Origin: Hymenopellis radicata
Lineage: Eukaryota; Basidiomycota; Agaricomycetes; Agaricales; Physalacriaceae
NCBI GenBank assembly: GCA_015501595.1
Contig: JADNRX010000242.1
Location: forward strand, 20,613-84,612
Reading direction: 5' to 3'
Length of the DNA stretch: 64,000 nt
Below, in pieces: positions 52,833-63,194 of the stretch (positions are counted from its first letter, which is position 1; every line of letters starts with the position of its first letter). The position numbers were made by a program, and so were the translations under genes. The notes under the pieces were generated by a model. That model was not told the origin of the DNA, ran no database searches, and was given only the letters and a program-made list of their open reading frames with translations.

Positions 52833-55800
52833 TTACCTGTCCACACGAACATATATGAGAAGATGGGGTAATCCCTGTCCGTAGTGATCGAGAGTTTCGC
52901 CACATGCCTGCAAGCGACCTCGTCGAAGCTGTCCGTCGTGTTCAAACCAGAGGCCGTTGATGGAAAGCCTTGATAAGAAATGGTTGCCTGTATGGTAGAT
53001 TATACCCTTTAAATGATATTCAACGATATTGTGACCAACAGTTACTAGGGCAGTCATAGATATCCTCACGTTCGCCATAACATCGCTTGCTAGTTCAACG
53101 TAAAGCATGGGGGGCGCTATTGACAGCGAAACATATGGCCCGCTAGCATGCTGACAGTGGGTTGAATGATGCAACACGGCATCCGTGATAGAACGCGAAG
53201 TCCGGGCGCTGCCCATAACTGCTGCGCCAAGGCATGTAGAAATCCAATCAGTCATGGAGGTCTCCGCGATTCCACTTTTGTCTTCCAATGGTCTTATCGT
53301 AGACCAAGCTGCAGATGAACAAAGTAAACTTACTGGCAAGCCTACGCTTCGACAAGGTATCGAACACCCCGCAGGACAAATAACATCCACAGAGACGGAC
53401 ATCGTCCATCCACTGAACATGACTTCTACAAGCCTCGACACCGAGGCCATTTCTGTCCCGTTGCGCGCAAACCAAGAAGGATAGCTGGAATAGAGCATGT
53501 CACGAAGATCATCCCTCATATCGTTAAACGGCGACGAGGAGGAAGGCGTTTCACTTCGAGACAATATAGAGATCGATGCTGCAACGAAATGTTCCATATG
53601 AGACGACGCACGATTCCAACAGGACAACGACTCCTCGGGAATTGAAGACAAGATATAGAACAGAACCGTAAACAGGCTATCATACGCGCATGACCAATTC
53701 GTGCTGTCCCAAACAGAACCGAATAAAGGTTGAGAGCCAGAACGAATGTCACTAGATGTGACGTTGACCAGTGACCGGCACATGTTACCCGGCTCAGATC
53801 GCGATTCTAAATTAGGTAAGTGGGTTCTAGACAGTTTTGCTGGCGGGCCATCTTCGCACTCACTACGCCTTTTGTTTACGGAACGCACAGTGTCTTCATG
53901 TTGACCGGAGATTTGACGCTGTCTCGTGTTTTCGTCGTTATCAATCCTCTCTTTGCGTCTACGCTTCTTCGGACGCACGTCGTTGAATTCCTCTTGGTTG
54001 TCAGTCGATCCCCTCTCTCCGCTCGCACGCTTTTTACCTGAATGACGACAAGCTAGTTCGTAAGGTGCCTCGTACGAGGTATTCGCCCCGGTCGTGATAT
54101 CTCCGTCTTTGATGCCGAACCGAACTTTGGTATTTTCAGCCATGCTGTGGCATCTTCGCATTTCTTCGACAAGATCAGCCGGAAGAGGACGGTTCAGTTG
54201 CTCCAACCGCACTCGCCGTCGTAAAAACAAGCCATGTCTACTTCGAGCTCTCGATGCTGCTACATAAGCCGCAAAGCCCCCCTCATGAAGAGGCGCAAAT
54301 ATTTTCGGCAATGTCTGTCCTTGCGCCACATGACCCGTCAAAGCGAATCCAGCCTGGAACGGAAAATGGAAACGCTGAATCCTCAGATATCTGCATTGTC
54401 CGTTCTCATCTGTTCCCCGCCATCTGAACTCGAACTTAGTAGGTTCAATTGGAAAACATCCTTCATCCAGCCCATCTAGCTGCACCTTGCTTTTATCAAA
54501 CTGCACAATCGCTAGTACAGGAATCGAGAATCCGAACTCATCTGTGGCGACCTCTACATGTCTGAGAATTCCAGTCGCGCCATTGGTAATCTTGAGGTCA
54601 GTCGACAAATTCACAGTTCGCATGATGACGGGCATGCCTATATAGAAATTAAGCAAACCCGGGTGAGCCCCTTTACCGGAATAAGGCGACATATCTAACG
54701 TTAATAAGGCCTGTCTCTCTTCTCTAGTCAATGACACTTGTTGAGCTTTTTGTACGCCGTTTCGGTCTGTCATCTTCGGCGGAGACAGACGGAATGATAC
54801 TGGCAACATCATGAGCCGCAATTGTTCTCAAGTCTTCCGCACGACATTTAGACTGCGTCTTGTACGTGTTCATAGCATGGCGCAGGGCATTGGTACTGAC
54901 GATAGCAACGGCCGATTCCCTCTGATGATTGCTCATATCTAGACCATCTGGCGCGTCCTCAGCCTTAACGACACGAGAGTTGAAGAGTTCAATGTCATCT
55001 TGAGTACATTGCCTCAATCGCAGCCGGCCCACAGCATCGCTGTACTCCATATCGCTTTCCATCCTCTGTTGTCTGTGTAATTCGACTACGTCCGTAATGC
55101 TATTCCACGCCAACGTGCCTAGGCGTTTCTTCAGCCCCTCCTCATCTACCTTCTTGTCCTCAGCTTTCAACTTCCCGTTTGATGACCTGCCCACTCCGTG
55201 AGTACAACGCATGGCCTATAACGGGAGGATACTGATATAAATCTCCACAAAAGATGACAATCATGCCACCAAACCACTTATCTAAAACGGATTTTCCATA
55301 ACGGCAAGCAGACTCGATGTCGACCAGGATCTCGAGGGAAACAAGTGATACTTCATCGATAACTAGAACTTCAACCGAGCGCCACATTGTCTCTAACGTT
55401 TCACGATCTTTCACAGACAGCGTGCGCGTATATCGCTCCTTGCCGGCTATTGTGCGCGATGTGTGTTGAGACGATTTATCCTTATCAACCACAGCGATGC
55501 AGAACGCTTTATGTACGGTTTGCCCGTCGCAGTTGGCAGCCGCCGAGCCCGTCATTGCTACGAACCGGATAGCATGTTCCGATCCGAATTCCCGCATGAC
55601 TTCAATCAGCGCACCGATAGCATGTGTTTTGCCTGTACCACCCGGTCCTGTCAGGAACAGTCGCATTTCAGGAACTCGCTTGTTCTCTGCCTCACCGGAC
55701 CCAAGAATTTCGCTTTCTGTCGTCTTTCTTCGTGCATAAAAGGTGGCCATGATGCGAAACGCAGCCGTCTGTTCCGGATTCAATTTGAATTTTATAATGG

Positions 55801-56515
55801 TATCCTCGATTATCTCATTCAAACTTTTACCCCCTTCTTTAACGACATGCTGGGTAGGTCGAACAACGGACCCGTCCACGAATTGTATAAAATCATTGGT
55901 TGGATGATACTCACGCGAATCGGGAACACCCGACCTACCGATATCCGCGCCGGACTGTCCTCGCAGGTTTCCAGCCTCAAGCCTCCTGGTGTTGATGGCT
56001 TTCTCGAGAGTCACAATTTCCTTCCGCCACGCATCCATACAGATTTGGTCCACTTGAAACCTGAAGGGGGTGGCAATCGACACATTTTCTGTCTGCGCAA
56101 ACCACCTCGATTCAGCAATTTCTAGGAGCTCAGCCTTCAGATAACCATCCTTCTTTGTGCTAGGCTTCGTAGACGCGGTTATTTCGATCAAGTCGTCGAT
56201 TGATGTACTGTTTAGTGCGTTGGTCAAAATCTGTGACTCCTTTATTTTCTGCTCCCTTTTTAACAGACGTTCACGATCACGCTCGTCCTCACATTCGTGC
56301 ATCGCCTCCCAGTTCTTCATGCACTTTATAGCCCTCTCACCGAATGTAAAAGCGTGAAACTTCGTATCGAACGTGTCACCGTCGTCTAACAAAGGGTTCA
56401 ATACGCTAAACGGTACAAAATGCGCACACATAAATGCGCAATGCATCAGGAAACGGGTCACCAGCCTAGAGGATGACTGAGTCAACCACAGTGAACATGG
56501 TTGCCTAGAGGACAT
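52833..56515 (-). pseudogene. Helitron Pif1-like helicase with cysteine-protease-like tail, two frameshifts
   Basis: The helicase starts with LNPEQTAAFRIM, Walker A GPGGTGKT (about 55640), Walker B VIDEVS (about 55365) and CGDLYQYPP. It continues in a second frame (55212-54724: LAWNSITDVVELHRQQRM, DIELFNSR) and a third (54821-52833: FYIGMPVIMRTVN, ITNGATGI, FAAYVAASRARS), the usual superfamily-1 order. After a basic nuclear-type linker (RPKKRRRKER) comes a domain with TNWSCAYDSLF and, about 330 residues later, YHTGNHFLSR...WFEHDG. The Cys box and His box spacing recalls ubiquitin-specific-protease-like cysteine peptidases (inference). Helitrons elsewhere carry OTU-type peptidases. The helicase would unwind the donor strand in rolling-circle transposition. 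Confidence 0.8.
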
Positions 56516-56974
56516 TGAGGTGTAAACTCTACCAAGCTAACTTTGGCAAAGGTTCAGGTCCAAACCTTCCTTAAGGATGCCTTGAGTCTAACTCAAGATC
56601 CCTCAAGTCATACTCGAGTCATACTCAACACAGCTCATGCTACCCCTAAATGAGATATATGCAACTTAGATTCAACATAAGTTGACCTACAGCAGCTTAG
56701 CATAACATAAACCCTAATCAAATTGGTTACGGAAGACAGGAAAAGCTTCCAAAAAGCTTAAAACTCGGGAAATAAGACAAAAGATTCAAAATACAATGCA
56801 TTCAAATAGCTCAGGACATACATACAGTAATACCAATAATGCAACAGTACCAAATGAAAGAATGCTATGGTAATAGTACCACAGTTCGTACAATATCAGA
56901 ATACAAGATGGCATAGACACTTAGCCAACTACTTAACCTTACCATGACGGAAAGCCACGTTAAGGACTCGTAAT

Positions 56975-57500
56975 GTGTTGGGTAGTCGTCGTCCGTATCG
57001 CCGTCACTCAAGTATTAGTAGTAGCCATCATCTTCGTCGGGTGAGTAGTCAGTCACCGTCGTCTGTTGAGTTGTCATCATTGTCGTCGTTGTCGTCTGGT
57101 GAGTGGTCGGGCGTGGAGTCGCTGTCGTGGTCTGTGGAAGTGGTCATTGAGGCGGGGTTGTTGCTGAGGTTCAAGGCAGCATTTGTTGATGTTGTGATTA
57201 TCACCCAGCTGGGGTCGTTGAGGCTCGAGGGAACAGTCGTCGTGGATGAGGTAGTTGTAGCGGTCACCGAGGCCGGTCGTTCTTGAGGCGTCGTCGTCAT
57301 CCTTGTGCAAGTCGTCATCGTCGTCCTCGTCCAAGTCGTCATCATCGTCCTCATCCTCGTCCAAGTCGAGGTCGTCGTCCTCGTCCAAGTCGAGGTCGTC
57401 GCCCTCGTGCAGGTCATCATCGTCAGCCAGGTCGTCTTCGTCGAAGTCGCTGTCATCATCTTCGTGCAGTAAGGAGGTTATCGTCGCCACGCAGGTAGTC
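56975..57500 (+). repeat. GTC-rich trinucleotide tract of element X copy 3
   Basis: Runs of CGTCGTCCTCGTCCAAGTC and TCATCGTC units, densest at 57300-57460. Equivalent to the tracts in the other X copies. Poly-Ser, poly-Asp and poly-Thr frames arise from the repeat and are not genes. From 56521 to 56974 only A/T-rich subterminal DNA is seen. Confidence 0.7.
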
Positions 57501-60127
57501 GTACAGGCGGTCGTCGTCCTTCCGCAGGCAGACCTCCGTTGAGCATTGTCTATGAGAAGAGAGGTGGCAGGATGAGGGTAAGAGGTTAAATCAAACACGT
57601 AGCACGATCGGAAGAAAAACCAACAGACACGTGATGTCTATGTACGTGGCACTTGGGCGAGCGTGGTGACTGGTCCAAGCGTAGCCTTGCAGCAGGTGGA
57701 AGGGATCCAATACGCAAAAATGGGGGAGCGTGGTGAGAATGTGATTTGGCAGGAATTTCTTTTGAGGGTTCAAAGTCAAGCATGGAAATCTTGAAATGAC
57801 ACCACATACCAACCACGGGCCCACAAAGCCCTGCTCAAGGTCGGCCTGGCTCTCAATGGGCCCGTGGTTGGGTGCGGCGTCGTGGTCATTGACATGGCCG
57901 CAGTGGAGAATACGGTGAAATTGTCACTGTCAACGTTTAGTGAAGCTGAATCGAAGTGAAAACGAAACGCACCACGCGATGCTGACCCCCGGCAGACGGC
58001 GCAGCATCAGGTAGTCAAACCCTTGCTCTTGAGAGGCCATTCGCGGCTTCAGGAAGACGTTGCATTCCATTCGACAATGGGACAGTGCAGCCTGTCTGGA
58101 CAGGGCTTACGTGGCCGACCGACGAGCCAGCAGACAAGAGACGGAGGTAGGAGGGAGGACGGCGGCGCTGAGACAACGGATGGTGATGGTAAAAGGGTAG
58201 GATGACGCCTCCGAACAGTGCTTGATCACTGTTCGGATTCTCGGTCCGATTCGCCGGCGCCAAATCTGGGCGACGACGACGACGATTACTAGCGTATAGC
58301 AGCTCGGGAGAGCTTGTACTTCCGGGAGATTTATTAGCAAGATCTAAATCAACTATCTATAAGATTCCAGAAAAATTGAGATTGAAGAACACAATAATTA
58401 AGGTCTCGTCAATGTAGTTTGAAAAGGATTGTTTGAGCAAGTATAGAATACTGCAAGGAGCGGACACCTTTATTTGAGCTGTAGGTCATTAATACTATTG
58501 TTTAGCGTGTATCTCATTAAAATTTGAGGAGCTGGAGAGGTTCAGCGCACTGGAGCGCACGATTTCAAGTTGTCTAGATGGGATACTATCTACGTAAGGT
58601 TAATTTGATGTCAGCACGCAATGTTCTTACAAGAATTTCTATTGGTACATACAGTATTAGTGTCTTGTATTGAATTCCGATATTTACAATGCTACTCCGA
58701 CGCCGTCGTCGCCATCCCGAGCGTCGATGAGCGCGTTCCGTTCACGATCGGCTGACCGATCCGCACAATCCGGGCGGTGATCGAACACTGTTTCTTTCCC
58801 TCCTACCACGACCACGATCCTCATTTCGGCCTCCCTTGACACTCCCACCTCTGGAAACGCCATCCGCACCCTCTGTGCGCTGTTCTGCCGTCTGGACGAC
58901 CAAAGGACGAAACCCTCTGCGTAAGCCCAGACATCTGGCAGCAACAGCGGGCGCCGTTGAGGAGAGAAGTCGACGTTAAGGCGGGCACTGGTAGCTGCAT
59001 TCTGAAAAGATGGGAGAGGGCAGAAATTATGTTGTCCGTCTGCTGGCGAGGCCGCACGCAAGTATGTATTTTTTAAATTTTTTTCATTACTCTGATCTCC
59101 ACAGCATTGCGAATTGCAACGGCGGCAACAGTGACGGCGATAGGGCATCATTGGCGACGCGTAAGCCCCACCAAAGTGGGCGGCATGCATTACTCCCAGG
59201 TTCCGACTATAACCATCAAGCATTTCCCCCGCGATCGACTTTGGAGTCGTCGCCCACCACCACGACCCACGCGTAAGCCCTCGTAGTGAGGCCGCTCTGT
59301 CCGATATACAGGCTGGACGCGACGTTAGGCGGCAGATCAACGAAGGAACAGCGATGGTGACGACGTTGCCTCAACGAATCTCCGTTCTGTGGTGCGTCTT
59401 CGACTCTTATGTATCATTGTATGTGCTTACCCAGCGTCATCTAGCCTTTTTCTCTCAATGTTTGGCTCACTGCAGGACGTGCAAGCCCTAGCATTGAGGC
59501 TGTTCGATCCACAAGCTTCAAGTCGCAATTACTTACGCTAATAATATCCCCGCCGCATTATATTTCCTCCACTCCCAGAAGATGGCCATGATACGGCGCA
59601 GCCCTCCAACGAGGCTCCACGTCCACAGCACATTTCTCGCTAGTCTTCTTCCTAGACCGTCCCTCGCTGCTCGCCTACCACTGTACTTACCCAAACGAGT
59701 TTTACAGCGACATCAGTGAGATCAATTTCCATTACCACGTCGAACGACTCGTTCAGCGATGCGACTTTGGAATGCTGGTTTCGGAGGCTTTGCTCACCGC
59801 CGTTATACCATCTTCCGCCAGGTGCATTTTTAATCACTTCACTGCGCGCATATCGTCTCATTCAATATTGTAGCCTTTTCTTTCACTGCGCTCACTATAT
59901 GGCGCGTTGAGGCCCCATTCCCTCCCTTATGATGTTTATCCTCGCTGGCTCTTGGATTTACGGGCTTAAGAGCCCCGGCGACGCGACGACACTGGCAGGG
60001 CGCGGACGACCCATTGGACGAGGCCGGCGAAGACGATTGGTACAACGAAAACGACCACACAGGGAGGACGACGCTGTCCCAGGACATGCAGGACCGACGG
60101 AGCTGACTATACATACTGGCTCTAACG

Positions 60128-60597
60128 ATGCCACAGAGACACGACGCTTCTGGAAAGGCGGCATCCCAACGGGAAGGACACATCAACAATGAGGAGAGGA
60201 CTACGACCATAGAAATGCTGGCCTCGAGCCTGGATGAGCGAGCAGTCTGGGATGTCACCACAGCTACATCTGCCTTCACAGGTGCGTTTACTGTTTTCTT
60301 TCTGATCCCTTACTTATCCTCTCGACGAGAGTAGACGCGCCTCGGGCCGATAACCTACTACGCAACTTAGCTAAACGTCTTCATATGGACGTCGTTCCAG
60401 GCCTGCAGGTGCGTCCTTTGTCCACTTTACTTGGTACTGAGCATCTTCAGCGGCCGAAGCCGCTAGCTCTGTGGTACATTGACACCGACCAGCAACTCGA
60501 CCGCCGCCAAATTCTAGGCTGCCGCTCAGCTTCGAAATTCCAATCCCAATCTGATGCGAAGTACGGCCTCTGCACCTTTCGACCCGGGTATGGCTAG
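60128..60597 (+). CDS. Candidate three-exon gene inside element X copy 3
   Basis: Exons 60128-60281, 60335-60408 and 60451-60597 with introns of 53 and 42 nt (GTGCGT donors, TAG and CAG acceptors) give an in-phase 124-residue protein. It begins MPQRHDASGKAASQREG, has an ERTTTIEMLASSLDERAVWD helix across the exon 1 end, then ADNLLRNLAKRLHMDVVPG and ALWYIDTDQQLDRRQILG. Good splice signals and agreement of three phases support a real, perhaps captured, gene. Upstream acidic exons around 59990-60090 may belong to it. No domain recognised. The 350 bp after it are CTCAAG-rich subterminal DNA. Confidence 0.42.
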
Positions 60598-60947
60598 CAT
60601 ATTCTTATATGCTCTGCCGCCTCGGCAAAATGCATGCTTGATTGTTCCCAGCTTTGCATTGTTGAAGTCTACTTGAGTGGAGTGGAGCAAGTGACTGCAA
60701 TGCTGTTACCCTTGAGTATGCCAGAGTTGTCGGGAGTAAGCGACTGTGAGACTGTATGCCTTAGAGTATACCAGAGTTATCGGGAGTTGAGGGCTATCAA
60801 ACTGCATGCTTTGAGTGGTCTCGAAGTCAGCTCAACGTACTCAAGGCAACCCAAGTTTGGAATTGCTGTAAGATAAGCCTTGAGACAACTCTAGATTCCT
60901 TAGAACACCTCAGTGCCCTCTGGTTTGGCACTGCGGCAGTAAGTAAC

Positions 60948-61764
60948 TCAGGCAGCCTCTGGCCCACAGGCTGTTTCCTGATGATAATCGTCGGCACCAA
61001 CGCGGGGCAAGCGATGTCCTACGATCCGGGGAACAGTACTGCTCACAACGCCTGCTTCTAAATGTGTTAAATGCTCGACAATCTGGTAAAGGCCTGCACA
61101 TTTGTAACCAGGTATGAACTGATATCTGTTCATTTTATTAAGACGCTGACCAGATACAAACTGACCAACATTGTCATTGTCGTCATCTCGAACGCGCTCC
61201 ACCGTGAAGCGCGTAACAAAGTCGTAGAAGGTCACGTCGCTGAGATCCGTACTGCGATACAGGTAGTCGTCGACCTGTGATCTCCTGATAAGTTTTCCAT
61301 CTTTGCCAATGCGTACCGCAAGAAAGTCCTGTTCAACATCATCCTCCACATCGTGGGCGTTACAATACCCCCACTTTGTGCGGATGTAGTACATCATGCC
61401 GCCTGATTTCATGGCAACGGTTGGATGCGACGAAAAGACCTCCGGTTGCCCTCTGATAACACGAGCAGCGTGCTGAGCATGAACCTGTTGAGCCCTCGCA
61501 AACTGTGAGAGACATTTCTGAAGAACCACCTGGGCCCGGAGCTTATTCGCACCCACTGCTGCAATAGATCTATTGGCGTTAATGACTCCGTCCGACAAGA
61601 GAGAAAGAACTTCATACGTTTTCAGACTAAGCTTCGTTATATAGTCCGTAATGTAGAACATGGCTGCTTTACAGGCTTTACCTGATAAAATACACTTCAA
61701 GTCGTGGTTAAACCTACCCAATATAAGAATCCATCGGTTGAAATACATCTGGAAATGCCTTCGG
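60948..61764 (-). pseudogene. Helitron Rep protein, middle region
   Basis: Open frame with the Helitron-specific segment around NRWILILGRFNHDLKCILSG and KACKAAMFYITDYITKLSLK, which in intact Helitrons follows the nuclease domain. It continues through SLLSDGVINANRS and KMNRYQFIPGYK to a stop at 60948, where element X enters. It joins the upstream part across the 1.4-kb insertion: upstream reads KMHTVYVA and this part resumes ARRHFQMYFNRW. Confidence 0.75.
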
Positions 61765-61774
61765 GCTACATAGA

Positions 61775-63184
61775 AGTCGTGTAGTTCGACGTTTCTACTG
61801 TAGCGGTCGTGTACTATAGCAGCTACTGGTCTCTATCAAAACATTGCATTTGTTCGCTTTTGGTGGTCGCCCCTTTCGGATCCGTGCGATAGTTCCCATA
61901 TTTAGTCGTAGGACCATAGTGCTCTGTACCTCCATAGTCCCACTGGTCAAATTTCATTTTGACAGGATGGGTGCCTCACGCGCCCGGACTCTTGCATTTT
62001 TTTTCTATCTACTCCAAGTCCAGCTGTTGGCTACAGGCGCAAATTCGATGACACGTCATCTTGAACCAGGGAACCGCTGCCATCGCCTTGCGGACGCGTC
62101 AAAAGCGTAACCACCATCTTTCCTCCCACCACCATCTCATCTGGCTCACTCGACTCTACGTCCAGCTCCCTGCCCTCGGCGTCATTTCTCGCCCACCTTT
62201 TGGATGCTCTGCCAGGTTGGTTGTTTCTTTTCGGCCACCAATGACGAACTAATCAACACTCTTTGCAGATTCTCGTTTCCCATGAACGAGCGCTGCCGAC
62301 ATCGACATCGATGGACTCCTCGACGCCGTATCTCTATTAGGACCATTTCAGACGATGCCCAGTGATCCTAGCTGGGCTAGCCTTACTATTTGGTGCGTTC
62401 CGTCTAGGCATTGTCGCTGACATCCTACTTACCTCGTCTTCAGTGCTATGTGTCCCCCTCCGTGCATAGCCCTACTCCTATCTTATCTCACCATTGACAC
62501 AGGCGTGTCTGACGTCGTCCAAGCCGCTGTCACGGTCTCCGCGACTCCCGTCCCACTTGCTTGTTATCCTCTATCGTTGTCAGCTACTGATGACTACTTT
62601 ACTCAACAGTGTACTCTCAACGCCGTCCTGTTCCAGTAAGTGATTAGCTCCTTCTTACGTGCATAGCTGACTTCCAACTAGCAAGCAGACCGGTGTGTTG
62701 ACGAAGCGCGCACCTACGGCCGCCGATGCCGTCTTCTCGTCGACTGCTTTTGCACTGGAAATTCACGTAGTACGCGTCGGCATCGGAAACTAGTGGACCT
62801 TTATGATACATGCTTATATTACTCCATCTATATATTTGCACTTCTAATGTTATTTGCTTTGCCTATTATTGCATCTGTAGCACGACGTCCGGGCGAGAAA
62901 AATGCGAATCCAAATCCGGTAATGACCAAAAATCGGGAAACATCGATGAGCGGGAACTAGCTCAGTAGGCGGCGGGATTCGCGCTGTAGAGCCATAAATA
63001 GGATTCGCGTCGAGTTTCTGAATAGACCAGTACACGGCTGTATCATCGTAGCTCACATAGTCCTGTATTGTGATAGTGCCATAGTAACAGGCACAACTAC
63101 TACTGTAGAAACACCCATTCTACGGAGCTCTATGTAGCGGGGGGTCGATCTACGGCACTATAGTCACTACGCAGCTACTGTAGC
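61775..63184. mobile_element. 1.4-kb insertion in the Helitron with a 10-bp target repeat
   Basis: The direct repeat GCTACATAGA (61765-61774 and 63185-63194) brackets 1,410 bp that interrupt the Helitron Rep frame; conceptual removal rejoins it. CTACTGTAGC and ACTATAG words cluster near both ends (61790-61830, 63090-63185), like the subterminal words of the hAT-like elements. Terminal inverted repeats are weak. If the duplication is 8 bp, two extra matching bases are chance. No transposase; the short frames inside look non-coding. Confidence 0.6.
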
Positions 63185-63194
63185 GCTACATAGA

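Larger units (their letters stand above)
56521..60945. mobile_element. Large unclassified element X, copy 3, inside the Helitron
   Basis: Separates the Helitron middle region (60948) from its helicase (56515). Shares with copies 1 and 2 the CTTAAGG/CTCAAG-rich flanks (56540-56640, 60690-60900), a GTC-rich tract (56975-57500), the TGATCACTGTTCGGAT hairpin (58224), a GATGGGATACTATCTAC landmark (58576) and a GAGCGCGTTCCGTT stretch (58730). It also has GCGTAAGCCC hairpins (58917, 59160, 59268). Its interior order matches copy 1 and is the reverse of copy 2. Exact ends and target duplication could not be fixed. It contains one spliced gene candidate (60128-60597). Confidence 0.6.

Noticed and set aside
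57049..57598. Asp-rich and Thr-rich frames that look like acidic proteins
   Set aside because: Pure products of the GTC trinucleotide tract; no splice sites or start context.
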